From Roseimaritima ulvae (lineage in GTDB: Bacteria; Planctomycetota; Planctomycetia; Pirellulales; Pirellulaceae): a stretch of 64,000 nt of DNA. This document shows, piece after piece, positions 37,784 through 47,717 of the stretch (position 1 is its first letter; each line of letters begins with the position of its first letter). Made by a program: the position numbers and the translations under genes. The notes below the pieces were generated by a model, which was given only the letters and a program-made list of their open reading frames with translations, searched no databases and was not told the DNA's origin. The stretch covers positions 6,677,404 to 6,741,403 of the forward strand of contig NZ_CP042914.1 of NCBI RefSeq assembly GCF_008065135.1, read 5' to 3'.

Positions 37784-38647
37784 ATGGTTTATCGATCCTG
37801 TTGTCTACTGTGGCTCTGCCTGTGGGCGACCAGCCTTCCCGTCGCTGGCGAGGATTTTCAGATCGTCGACGCCCAGGTCACGCTCGCCGGCGACATCACG
37901 ATCGCAGCAGCCACACCTGGCATCGTGGCGGACATTGCTGTGACCGAAGGGCAAAGTTTAGAACCCGATGCCTTGATCGCGCAATTGGATGACCGGCACG
38001 CTCAAGCTGAACTGCGAGCGGCCATGGAATCGCTACAGGTGGCGATTTTGGAAAGCGAAAACGATGTCGATCTGCGGTATGCCGAAATGACACTGGCGGT
38101 ACATCAAAAAGAATACGAACACAGTCAGTCGGCTAATACCCGCTTTGCCGGCAGCGTCTCGCAAAGTGAACTACGACGCCTGCAGTTGGTCGTCGACCAA
38201 GCCAAGCTGCGAATCGAACAAGCTCGCCGCGACCGCGAAATTCGACAAGCCAAAGTCGCCGAACTGCAAGCCGGCGCCGATGCCGCCCGGCAAGTCGTCG
38301 CCCAGCACACCATCCACAGCCCCACCTCCGGCGTGGTGGCCCAACGCATGGTCGATCCCGGCGAATGGGTCGCCGCGGGAGATCCCGTGGTGCGGGTGAT
38401 CGACCTGAGCCACTTCCGGATCGAAGGTTTTGTCGATCAAGCCGACGCGGCCAAGTTAACGGCTGGTATGGAGGTCCGCTTTGTTCCCCACAACGCCAGC
38501 GAAGTGGAATACCCCGGAGTGATACAGTTTGTTGCCGCGGAGCTGCATCCGGTCACCGGGCAAGCGCGTCTGTGGGCCGAAGTCGGCAACCACGACGGCA
38601 AACTGCAAGCCGGCATGCGCGGCACCTTGCACGTACAACTCCCGTAG
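37784..38647 (+). CDS. HlyD/RND-type periplasmic adaptor (membrane fusion protein)
   Basis: 287 residues from ATG 37784 (GTG 37772 possible). The signal peptide ends near PVAGED. The first lipoyl-like half is GIVADIAVTEGQSLEPDALIAQLDD (about 43-70, read in pieces), followed by a long alpha-helical hairpin (about 70-155), the second lipoyl half HSPTSGVVAQRMVDPGEWVAAGDPVVRV, and a beta-barrel. Such adaptors bridge inner-membrane pumps to TolC. A TolC-type gene lies just beyond the repeat array, in the opposite direction, and two further MFP-containing proteins follow. It has no separate N-terminal helix, so it is probably periplasmic. The stop codon TAG is part of the first family B hairpin downstream. 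Confidence 0.9.
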   Translation: MVYRSCCLLWLCLWATSLPVAGEDFQIVDAQVTLAGDITIAAATPGIVADIAVTEGQSLEPDALIAQLDDRHAQAELRAAMESLQVAILESENDVDLRYAEMTLAVHQKEYEHSQSANTRFAGSVSQSELRRLQLVVDQAKLRIEQARRDREIRQAKVAELQAGADAARQVVAQHTIHSPTSGVVAQRMVDPGEWVAAGDPVVRVIDLSHFRIEGFVDQADAAKLTAGMEVRFVPHNASEVEYPGVIQFVAAELHPVTGQARLWAEVGNHDGKLQAGMRGTLHVQLP

Positions 38648-39146
38648 CCGAAGTCGCCAGACTTTGGATCCATTCGTAGCTACCGTCGCCAGACGGTGGG
38701 CGGGTCACGCACTTCCAAACTCTGGCGAGTTCGGCTACGAGCCCGCGCGGTCACACGCTCTGGCGAGCGTAGCTACCGTCGCCAGACGGTGGTCGGGTTG
38801 CGCACTTCCAAACTCTGGCGAGTTCGGCTACGAGCCCGCGCGGTCCCACGCTATGGCGAACGTAGCTACCGTCGCCAGACGGTGGGCGAGTCGCGCACTT
38901 CCAAACTCTGGCGAGTTCGGCTACGAGGCGGTCGATCCCACGCTCTGGCGAGCGTAGCTACCGTCGCCAGACGGTGGGCGGGTCACGCACTTCCAAACTC
39001 TGGCGAGTTCGGCTACGAGGCGGTCGATCCCACGCTCTGGCGAGCGTAGCTACCGTCGCCAGACGGTGGTCGGGTTGCGCACTTCCAAACTCTGGCGAGT
39101 TCGGCTACGAGCCCGCGCGGTCCCACGCTATGGCGAACGTAGCTAC
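38643..39146. repeat. Tandem array of family B hairpins (five ~93-bp units)
   Basis: A leading forward AAGTC/GACTT hairpin (38643-38668) is followed by five tandem units starting near 38675, 38768, 38861, 38953 and 39045 (periods 93, 93, 92, 92). Each unit has one forward CCGTC/GACGG hairpin, one reverse AACTC/GAGTT hairpin and one reverse CGCTC/GAGCG hairpin, giving about 16 hairpins. Adjacent units share GTAGCTAC. Units two and five carry the variant CTATGGCGAACG, whose stem is mispaired. Two alternative spacers (CGAGCCCGCGCGGTC and CGAGGCGGTCGAT) mark which units were copied together. It fills the gap between the convergent MFP and TolC genes. The open frames across it (TSKLWRVRL type) are not genes. 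Confidence 0.95.
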
Positions 39147-39166
39147 GATGCGCCGCTACGGGGCGT

Positions 39167-40990
39167 TTACCGCGTGTGAATATCGACGCAGTAGGCGGTT
39201 TCGGCTAACCGCACGCCGCGATCACGGAGCAGACAGCCGCTGGCCAGGCTAACGTTTTTAATGGCGATCGCATAGTCGGTGCTGGCTTCGATGAAACGCT
39301 GCTGGGCTTCGATAAAATCTTCCTGCGCGTCCAGCACCAAATGCACCGTGGACTGCCCGATGTCATATTGAGCTCGAGTCGCTTGCAGACGTTGTTCGGC
39401 GGCTTGCATCCGCTGCCGCGTCAGCTGAATGCCGGCCTGCAAGACTTCCACTCGAGCTACCGCTTCGCTTAATTCGTGAGTCACCAAGCGTTGCTGGGTA
39501 TCCCAGACCGCGCGTTCGCGTTGGATTTTCAACTTGGCACTTTGCACCGCAGCGCGAGCCTGTCGTCGTCCCGCGGCCATCTGCATCTCGACACCAAACT
39601 CCCACTCTTGATGATCGAGCGAGAAAAAGTCGTCGTAGGCGCTGGCAAACCGCGGCCCATCGCCGGTCAAATCGTCACCGAAGCCGCGGAGTCGGTAGCG
39701 ACCGATCACGTCCAACTGCGGCAACAGGAAATTCTTCGCTGCCAACAACCGAGCTTCCTCTTGTTGGATGCGAATCGCCTGCCGCCGCAAATCGACTCGC
39801 GCTCCCATGGCCTCCGCCAGCATCGCTTCCCAGTCATACACCAATGGGGCGGGCGAGCCTCGATCGACCGGGCGGATCAAGACGCCATCGGTCGTGGGCA
39901 TGCCGATTAAAAACCGCAATCGACGTTCGGCATCCAGAACACCCGTTTGCCGCCGTGTGCCATTAAGCGTTTCCAGCGTCTGATAGCGGTACATCAGATA
40001 CTTGGCTTGGGCCTGCGAGACTTTGTCGGCTTCGCCTCCAGCCAAACCTTCATCCGCTTTCGCCTTGACGGCTTGCCAAGTCTGATAAGCGGCATCGCGA
40101 GCGACGCGTTTGCCTTCGTATTCGCGGTAGGCCAACTGCAGGGTCCAGTACGCGTCCTCGACGTCGCTCACAAAATCCTGCAAGGCGCGTTCGAAATCCA
40201 ACAAGCTGATCTGCGAATTCATTCTGGCGATCACAATGCCGTTGGAAAACTGAAATCCCGGTTGGGCATTGGGTCCGGCGATAGCGTTGTACTGCCGACC
40301 CGCGCCACGCAGCAGCGGTTGCCGAATCCCGACTTCCATCTGCGTCTCCCAGACGCTCGGGAACAGGTTGGCCGAGCGATTATTGTTGTCGTAGTCGATA
40401 CGCCGATCGAGCGACACCACTCCGCCGCCGGGCAACCGACGCGACAAGCCGCTCTGCATCGACAGCGTATCCTGCAACAGTTCCTGCGCTCCACCGCCCA
40501 ACACCGCGTTGTTGAACACGCGATCGTTGTTGGCCGCTGTCAGCGAACTGTTCAGCACCGTGTCAAATTCGGCCAGGGCGGCTTGCGGTCCGTAGAACGG
40601 ATCGGTTTGCTGCAGGGCGAAATCGTAGCGGGTCGTAACCGCTGAGGGCGAGTCCAACACGCGGCCGCCCAGATCACGTATCACGCGACTATCGCGGAGC
40701 GCCGTTTCGATGACTTGCTGCCGCGTCATGTCGACGAAGTCCGTCGGTTCAACGGCGGTGTTTCGCGGTCGCAACGACGGTGGCGGCGAAGCTGATTCGC
40801 CAGCCAGAAAACGCACCTGAGCGGCAGCGTTGTCCTTGGGAACCGGAGCATGCAACGGCACGGCATCCAGCGGTTGCCAGACCGAAGGAGCCGAAGGCGA
40901 ATCGTGGGAAGCGCAGCCGCAGGCCAACATCATCAGGCCCGCCAGCCATCCGATGCCAGACGTACGCGTCGGCAGTGCCACGATTTCCAT
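39167..40990 (-). CDS. TolC-family outer-membrane efflux lipoprotein
   Basis: 607 residues. The N-terminal hydrophobic segment ends in a lipobox-like ACGC (Cys about 26), as in NodT/OprM-type outer-membrane factors. The body has the long coiled-coil TolC repeat pair: a first helical block around residues 225-330 (MNSQISLLDFERALQDFVSDVEDAYWTLQLAYREYEGKR, read in pieces) and a second around 420-570 (ALRQ..IRIQQEEARLLAAKNFLLPQLDVIGRY, QLTRQRMQAAEQRLQATRAQYDIGQ). It is expected to form the outer-membrane channel for the neighbouring MFP proteins. It ends convergently with the first MFP gene and starts divergently from the GAF-MFP gene. Confidence 0.92.
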   Translation of the reverse strand: MEIVALPTRTSGIGWLAGLMMLACGCASHDSPSAPSVWQPLDAVPLHAPVPKDNAAAQVRFLAGESASPPPSLRPRNTAVEPTDFVDMTRQQVIETALRDSRVIRDLGGRVLDSPSAVTTRYDFALQQTDPFYGPQAALAEFDTVLNSSLTAANNDRVFNNAVLGGGAQELLQDTLSMQSGLSRRLPGGGVVSLDRRIDYDNNNRSANLFPSVWETQMEVGIRQPLLRGAGRQYNAIAGPNAQPGFQFSNGIVIARMNSQISLLDFERALQDFVSDVEDAYWTLQLAYREYEGKRVARDAAYQTWQAVKAKADEGLAGGEADKVSQAQAKYLMYRYQTLETLNGTRRQTGVLDAERRLRFLIGMPTTDGVLIRPVDRGSPAPLVYDWEAMLAEAMGARVDLRRQAIRIQQEEARLLAAKNFLLPQLDVIGRYRLRGFGDDLTGDGPRFASAYDDFFSLDHQEWEFGVEMQMAAGRRQARAAVQSAKLKIQRERAVWDTQQRLVTHELSEAVARVEVLQAGIQLTRQRMQAAEQRLQATRAQYDIGQSTVHLVLDAQEDFIEAQQRFIEASTDYAIAIKNVSLASGCLLRDRGVRLAETAYCVDIHTR

Positions 40991-41341
40991 CCTTGGTTCC
41001 CATCCTTTTCGCCAAGCTCTCCGGCTTGGGGTACGTTAGGCTTTTCAGCCTGACATCCTGCACTGGCGGTCCGCCTGGAACGGCCGACGTACGTTGTGGT
41101 TCGGAATCTTACCACCGCTTCCGGCAACGATTTTTGCCGGTTACTCATCGCCCCTACCACCGTCGCAATCGCTACCAGCGGACCAGAATCGACCGCGACC
41201 CGACGCGTCCGCTCCCTAACTCGATAGCTCACGGCCCCGCCAAACTAACGTGGATACGGCTATCCGACATCTATAACTGTGTTTGCTGGTTTTTGGCGTT
41301 TTTTTGTGGCTTCCCCCGGTACCTCTTCGACGGATCTTCGC
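40991..41341. other. Divergent intergenic region with a family C hairpin
   Basis: About 350 bases between the TolC-type gene and the GAF-MFP gene. A family C hairpin (GTACGTTAGGCTTTTCAGCC) lies at 41031-41054. No other gene is supported. If the GAF-MFP protein starts at GTG 41279, the gap is 63 bases shorter. Confidence 0.5.
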
Positions 41342-43333
41342 ATGCAAGCGGCGGACGAAATCCAGCACGCCGCCGGTCCGCTTAGTCTTATCGCACGGAT
41401 TGTCCGGCTGATCGACCAACCGGACTCCGCAGCCGAGCGTCTGCCGCACGCCTGCCAAGAGATCGCCGCAGCCACCGCCGCGACGCTGGTAGCGCTCCGC
41501 GAAACGCCCTCGCAAAGCCCCCATCTGGCGGGCACCGAAGCGACCGCGGGCGACGATTCGGATGGACTCGCCAAACTCGAATCCCTGTTTGCCAGCCTCA
41601 CCGCACAACCCTCCGCGCGCTCCGTCGATTTCGCACCGCACGGCTCGCGACGAGTGCTCGGCTGCCGATCGGCGGACGGGCGATTGTCGCTGCTGGTCGT
41701 GCTCGACGCGCCACCGGCTCTGGCCAGCGAAGCCGCTTGGCTTCGCGGCTTGGAACTGGTGCTAAATCAACTTACCGCGGCGAATCGGTCCCTCGTGGAA
41801 CCATCGTCACTGGCCACGTTCGACTTCAGCGACTTCCATCGCTCACTGGACATCCGGCAAGTTTGTTCGGCCATCGCCAACGACACTCGGCTGCTGCTGC
41901 AGGTGGACCGCGTGAGCGTTCTGCTGCGGCGCGGCAGACGCTTTAAAACGCTTGCCGTGAGCGGTGTTTCCAAGGTCCATCGACGTTCCAACCTGATCCG
42001 GACGTTGGAACAACTGGGCCGAGTGATCGCGGCCACCGGAGAAACCTTCTCTCACCCGAGCGACGATGAACTGCCTCCGCAAATCCAAGCCGCCTGGGAC
42101 GACTATGTGGATCAGTCGCTGGTCGATCGACTGCGCATCGTGCCCCTGTTTGCACCCCGCGACGATTCCCAGCAGCAACCGAGCGATCAACCGGAAACGG
42201 ACGACCGCGGCGTTCAGGCACATCGCCGCCCAACCCCGTTGTTGGGTCTGTTGGTGATCGAACAGTTGTTCGACGATCGCTCGGCGGATGACCACCGTTC
42301 GGCGCCAATCCGCGACCACCGTGCGGTGGTCCGTCACGCGGCCGTCGCCATCGAAAATGCGGAACGGCATCGCCGCATTTTTCTGCTGCCGCTGTGGAGC
42401 TTGTTGGGTTCGGCTGTGGACCGCAGTCGGCGGATCTGGACCGCGCTGGTGCTGCTGGTGCTGGCGAGCGTCGTGGCCGCACTAACATTCATTCAAGTGG
42501 ATCATTACGTCGTCGCCACCGGCACGCTGCAACCGCAACAGCGGCAACACGTGTATGCACCGCACGACGGAGTGGTTCAAACCGTACATGTGCAGCACGG
42601 CCAACGGGTGGGCGTCGAGGCGCCGTTGGTGACCCTGCAAAGTGCCGAACTGGAACGTCAAACGGAACAGATCCTCGGCCAGATCCAAACCGTCGGCCGA
42701 CGTCTGAGTGCCGTCCGTTCGACTCGCCGCTCCCGCACGCTTTCGGCCAACAACACCGACTCACCGTTCGATTCGTTGGCCGGCGAGGAACAGCAACTGC
42801 AAGCGGAATTGGCTAGCTTGGAAACCCAACACGCATTATTAAAACGACAGCTGCAACAGTTGCAGATTCGCAGCCCGCTGGCCGGGCAGATCGTCAGCTG
42901 GGACCTGCACCAACGCATCGGTTCGCGTCCGGTTTCGCGAGGACACGAACTGTTGACCATCGCGGATATCGATGGCCCCTGGGTCCTGGAAATGGAGTTG
43001 GCTGATCAGGATATCGGCACCGTGCGTCGTGCTCAGCAACACGGCCGCACGGAATTGCCACTGCAATACGCCTTGGCGACCGCCCCCGAACAGCTGTACC
43101 CGGCGTCACTGTCGCGGGTTGCCGAAGCATCGCACCGCAACGCAGACGGCCAGACCGTGGTCGAATTAGAAGCCGCCCTCGCCGGTGATGCCGCCCATGC
43201 GTTGCGGGTGGGCGCCAGGGTGCGAGCGAAAATCTATTGCGGCCGTCGTTCCGCCGGAGCGTCCTGGTTCAGCGACGTCGCACGGGCGTTTCGCAAACAT
43301 GTGCTGTTTCATTTCCAGCGAACCAAACCATGA
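41342..43333 (+). CDS. GAF-like sensor / membrane fusion protein (HlyD) chimera
   Basis: 663 residues from ATG 41342; GTG 41279 would add 21 residues. The N-terminal half (to about 360) is cytoplasmic and contains a GAF-like region: DFHRSLDIRQVCSAIANDTRLLLQVDRVSVLL, then a VDRLRIVPLFAPR strand and a LLGLLVIEQLF strand. A single membrane helix (about 365-385, IWTALVLLVLASVVAAL) follows. The C-terminal half is a HlyD adaptor: lipoyl half VYAPHDGVVQTVHVQHGQRVG, a coiled-coil hairpin (ESNG-free, Gln/Leu-rich), the second half QIRSPLAGQIVSWDLHQRIG, and a beta-barrel. A sensor may thus control an export adaptor across the membrane. The stop overlaps the next start in ATGA. Confidence 0.85.
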   Translation: MQAADEIQHAAGPLSLIARIVRLIDQPDSAAERLPHACQEIAAATAATLVALRETPSQSPHLAGTEATAGDDSDGLAKLESLFASLTAQPSARSVDFAPHGSRRVLGCRSADGRLSLLVVLDAPPALASEAAWLRGLELVLNQLTAANRSLVEPSSLATFDFSDFHRSLDIRQVCSAIANDTRLLLQVDRVSVLLRRGRRFKTLAVSGVSKVHRRSNLIRTLEQLGRVIAATGETFSHPSDDELPPQIQAAWDDYVDQSLVDRLRIVPLFAPRDDSQQQPSDQPETDDRGVQAHRRPTPLLGLLVIEQLFDDRSADDHRSAPIRDHRAVVRHAAVAIENAERHRRIFLLPLWSLLGSAVDRSRRIWTALVLLVLASVVAALTFIQVDHYVVATGTLQPQQRQHVYAPHDGVVQTVHVQHGQRVGVEAPLVTLQSAELERQTEQILGQIQTVGRRLSAVRSTRRSRTLSANNTDSPFDSLAGEEQQLQAELASLETQHALLKRQLQQLQIRSPLAGQIVSWDLHQRIGSRPVSRGHELLTIADIDGPWVLEMELADQDIGTVRRAQQHGRTELPLQYALATAPEQLYPASLSRVAEASHRNADGQTVVELEAALAGDAAHALRVGARVRAKIYCGRRSAGASWFSDVARAFRKHVLFHFQRTKP

Positions 43334-45561
43334 ACGCGAGCTCACGTCCTGGCCGGTTGGTTGGTCGCCAACCATTGAACCTGAGGATGCGCAGCGACCT
43401 GGTGTCGCAAACCATCCACTCGTCCAGTGGCGACCGAGTGACAGTAAAAGATCCGGTCGCGCTGAAATATCACAGTCTTCGCGACGACGAATGGTTCGTC
43501 TTGCAACTGTTGCGTTCACCGATTGATCTGGAATCGATTCGTGCCGCCTACCAGCGACGTTTCGCACCGCGCCGAGTCAGCTTGCCACAAATCCAAGCCT
43601 TGCTGTTCCGCTTGCATCGCAGCGAATTGCTGATTTCCCAAACGCCTGGTCAAGCCGCCCCGCAGGCTCGACGCCGTGGTCGGCAACGGCAGCAACAATG
43701 GCTGGGGCGATTGCAAAGCGTATTGTTCTTGCGGTTTCCGGGCTTCGATCCGGCACCCTGGCTGGACCGCTTGTATCCGGCAGTGCAGTGGCTGCTGCGG
43801 CCCGGCATGTTAGCCCTTGCCGCGGTGCTGGCCGTATTGGCGGCCGGTCTGTTCGCCGCTCATTACGAAACATTTCTGGCGGAACTGCCAAATTTGCAAC
43901 AATGGATCCAGCCGCGGGAATTGTTTTTGTTAGCCGTGGTGTTAGGCGCCACCAAGGTCTGCCACGAACTCGGACACGCGATCGTCTGCAAGCACCTGGG
44001 CGGCGAATGCCACGAGATCGGCCCGATGCTGTTGGTGTTCACTCCCGCCCTGTACTGCGACACCTCGGATTCGTGGATGTTGCCGGGGCGAATGCAACGC
44101 GCCGCGGTGGGCGCCGCGGGGATGGGCGTCGAATGGATGCTGGCGTCGTTGGCCACGTTTGTCTGGTGGTATACCCATCCCGGCATCGTGCATCACGCGG
44201 CCATGAATGTGATGCTGGTTTGCTCGATCAGCACGCTGCTATTTAATGGCAACCCGCTGCTCCGTTACGACGGCTATTACATCCTTTCGGACCTGGCCGA
44301 CACGCCCAATTTAGCGCAACGCAGTCGCGATTACTTTTACCGTCTGACGGCTCGTTGGCGGCTTGGCATTCGGCAGCCTGGCTTGTCGCCACCCTCGCGG
44401 CGGGCGGCGTTTTGGTGGCTGGTTTATCAACTGGCCGCGACCGCGTATCGCTGGTCGATCACGCTGGTCATCCTGTGGTTTGTCACCCAGTTTCTAAAAC
44501 CTTACGGCTTGCAGTCCATCGGCTGGTCCCTGTGTTTGTTCACGGTGGCAATGATGATCGCGATGCCGCTGTGGCGATCGATTCAATTCATCCGTACTCC
44601 TGGGAATACCAGTAAGATGCGACGCGGAAATCTACTTATCACCGCGGCTGTATCCGTGGGATTGATAGGCCTGTGCTTTTTGCCCGTGACCCATCATGTG
44701 GTCGCCGAGGCACAGATCATTCCCCACCAAGCCACGCCGGTGTATGTCACGACCAGCGGTTTTCGCTCTCGCAATCCCACCGCCGCATCGCTCCCCTTCG
44801 GACGCCGAGTGCAGCAGGGCGACACGCTGCTGAACCTCCGTGATCCCGAACTGGAACTGCAGTGGTTGCAAGCTCAGCAGCGGCTCGAATCGCAACGACT
44901 GCTGCTGGAACAACTGCGTCGCACTCAGACCTACGATCCCCAATCGGCCGCTCAAATTCCATTTGCCGAGGCCGCTTTGCAAGACCTGCGGCAACGCGCC
45001 TCCAAACTGACCGCCCAGCGCAAAGCTCTACTGATCACCGCCCCGGTCGACGGCGTGTTGGTGCGTCCCGAACCGCTGCAGGAGCCGCAGGAGGGGACAG
45101 CGCTGGCGCGGGTCACCGGCTGGGCCGGCGAAGCGATTAACGCCGGTAGTTTTCTGGAGACCGGCATCCAGCTGGGCACTCTCGCCGCGCCCGGTCGCTA
45201 CGACGCTTGGTTGAACGTTGCCCAAGCCGACATCGAATACGTCCAAGTCGGCCAACCCGTGCTGCTGCAACTGGACGCCTTCACCGACCGCCGGGTCCAG
45301 GGGCGAGTGGTAGAAATCGCCGGCCAAGACCTTTCGCAACAGAGCGACACGGGCCCCACCCCGTCAAGCGAGGGCGGGGCAGGGCAGGGCAGGGCGGCGG
45401 CAGCGAATCAGCTCGGCGACTATGCGGTGCGGGTGCAACTGGAACGCAATGGCCTGCCGCTGACGTATTACGAACGCGGCCGAGCCAAGATCTTGGTCGA
45501 TACCCATCCGCTGGCAAAGCGTCTGTATCGCGCTGCGGCGGCGTTATTTCGGTTCCAGTAG
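43330..45561 (+). CDS. PqqD-like / M50 site-2 protease / HlyD membrane fusion protein
   Basis: 743 residues; ATG 43330 overlaps the previous stop. Residues about 33-104 resemble a PqqD/RRE-type winged helix (VTVKDPVALKYHSLRDDEWFVLQLL, then LESIRAAYQRRF and LLFRLHRSELL). The M50 site-2 protease core follows: a hydrophobic segment (about 158-180), zinc motif HELGH (212-216), the FTPALYCDTSDSW loop, and NPLLRYDGYY with likely third ligand Asp314. More helices (about 370-425, 438-460) lead to a HlyD part (about 465-743): VYVTTSGF..., Gln/Leu-rich coiled coil, ITAPVDGVLVRPEPLQEPQEG, and a barrel. It could bind a substrate N-terminus, cleave it in the membrane and pass it to TolC. A Gly-rich insertion (SSEGGAGQGRAAAA) sits near residue 685. 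Confidence 0.88.
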   Translation: MNASSRPGRLVGRQPLNLRMRSDLVSQTIHSSSGDRVTVKDPVALKYHSLRDDEWFVLQLLRSPIDLESIRAAYQRRFAPRRVSLPQIQALLFRLHRSELLISQTPGQAAPQARRRGRQRQQQWLGRLQSVLFLRFPGFDPAPWLDRLYPAVQWLLRPGMLALAAVLAVLAAGLFAAHYETFLAELPNLQQWIQPRELFLLAVVLGATKVCHELGHAIVCKHLGGECHEIGPMLLVFTPALYCDTSDSWMLPGRMQRAAVGAAGMGVEWMLASLATFVWWYTHPGIVHHAAMNVMLVCSISTLLFNGNPLLRYDGYYILSDLADTPNLAQRSRDYFYRLTARWRLGIRQPGLSPPSRRAAFWWLVYQLAATAYRWSITLVILWFVTQFLKPYGLQSIGWSLCLFTVAMMIAMPLWRSIQFIRTPGNTSKMRRGNLLITAAVSVGLIGLCFLPVTHHVVAEAQIIPHQATPVYVTTSGFRSRNPTAASLPFGRRVQQGDTLLNLRDPELELQWLQAQQRLESQRLLLEQLRRTQTYDPQSAAQIPFAEAALQDLRQRASKLTAQRKALLITAPVDGVLVRPEPLQEPQEGTALARVTGWAGEAINAGSFLETGIQLGTLAAPGRYDAWLNVAQADIEYVQVGQPVLLQLDAFTDRRVQGRVVEIAGQDLSQQSDTGPTPSSEGGAGQGRAAAANQLGDYAVRVQLERNGLPLTYYERGRAKILVDTHPLAKRLYRAAAALFRFQ

Positions 45562-45623
45562 CCAGATACATGGGACTCGCGTCCCAGGCTTTATGCTGCC
45601 GCCGCTACGCGGCTGTCATTCGC

Positions 45624-46504
<881 letters not shown>

Positions 46505-46508
<4 letters not shown>

Positions 46509-47533
46509 GAAGTCGCCGCCTGTTCGGCTGCGGCCGCGTCCGCGTCGCGTTGGTCTTGTCCGACGGCGTGGAACAGATCCGCAATCACATCTTCCAGCGG
46601 CGGGTCTTCCACCGACACGTCCTCCACGGTATGGTCGCGCAAAGCCTGCGCCAGCCGCGAGGGCACCTCGGCTCGCGGGATGCGAATCCGGGCCTTGGGC
46701 CAGTTGGTGTCCAGGACTTCGCCGATCAACCCCAGGTTGCTGGGCTGGACGTCTTCGGCGAACTGCAGCGTGACGATTTTGCTACCCGAAAACTTGTCGA
46801 CGATTCCCGACAACGAACCGTCGTATTGGATGCGGCCGTCGGCGATGATCACCACGCGTTTGCACAGCGCCGCGACGTCTTTCATGTAGTGGCTGGTCAG
46901 CAGGATCGTGATCTTGCGTTTCTCTTGATAGTACTTAAGAAACTGCTGGATGTTGTGCTGGGCGATGACGTCCAAGCCGATCGTGGGCTCGTCCAAAAAC
47001 AGCACGTCGGGACTGTGCAGCAGGGCCGCCATCAATTCCATCTTCATGCGTTCGCCCAGCGACAATTCGCGAACCGGCTGGCCCAGCAACCGAGCCACGT
47101 CCAGCAGATCGGCCAGCTCCTGCAGGCGTTGTTTGAATTCCTGGGGATCGATGCCGTAGATCTGTTGATGCAGCCGATAGGATTCCTGCGCCGGCAGGTC
47201 CCACCACAATTGATTTTTCTGCCCCATCACCAGGGCAAACCGGCGGCGGTAGTCGTGTTTGCGTTCCCAGGGCACATAGCCCATCACGGTGGCCGAACCG
47301 CTGGTCGGATTGATCACGCCGGACAGCAGTTTCAGCGTGGTCGTTTTGCCCGCGCCGTTGGGGCCCAAAAAGGCGACAAATTCGCCCTGTTCCACCGTCA
47401 GGTCGATGCCTCGCACCGCCTGCACCTCGCGGTATTCGCGATGAAACAGCCCGCGGACGCTGTCCATTAACCCCTCGCGTTTTTGGTACACGCGATACGA
47501 TTTGGTTAAATCGGAAACCTCAATGATGGGCAT
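46505..47533 (-). CDS. ABC transporter ATP-binding protein
   Basis: 342 residues from ATG 47533. Walker A GPNGAGKTT, Q-loop region VMGQKNQLWWDLPAQES, signature LSLGERMKMEL, Walker B DVLFLDEPTIGLD and the H-loop LLTSHYMKD are all in order. This is the COG4586-type exporter ATPase, with the extra N-terminal KREGLMDSVRGLFHREYREVQAV insert that marks it. The C-terminal 90 residues form a regulatory-like extension ending in an Ala/Asp-rich tail. It is translated with the permease that overlaps it, and may export a drug, lipid or polysaccharide. It converges on the M50-MFP gene; no link to that system is proven. Confidence 0.93.
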
Positions 47534-47717
47534 TGCGGACAGCTTTACGGCAGGCGTCAAATGAAATGGACAGGGCGCACGCGCGGATCGTCAGTTCGAC
47601 ACGGAACCTCGATTGTAAACCCAAGAGCAAGGATTCCAAGCGGACCGGGTTGTACAGTATTCTAGGCCCCTCGCGCCCCGCTTGATGGCCGAGCCCCGCC
47701 CTGTAGATGGATTGTAA

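Noticed and set aside
38643-39146. CRISPR array
   Set aside because: Repeats are internally palindromic hairpins in mixed orientation, the spacers are nearly identical between units, and no cas gene is nearby.
38529-39252. Three overlapping open frames with repeated TSKLWRVRL and ALASVATVARRW peptides
   Set aside because: They are translations of the family B hairpin array, the same peptides appear wherever the repeat occurs, and no start signal is present.
45562-45623. Hairpin TGGGACTCGCGTCCCA between the M50 fusion and the ABC permease
   Set aside because: A stable hairpin, but with no T-run and no second copy in the window, so neither a terminator nor a repeat family can be claimed.
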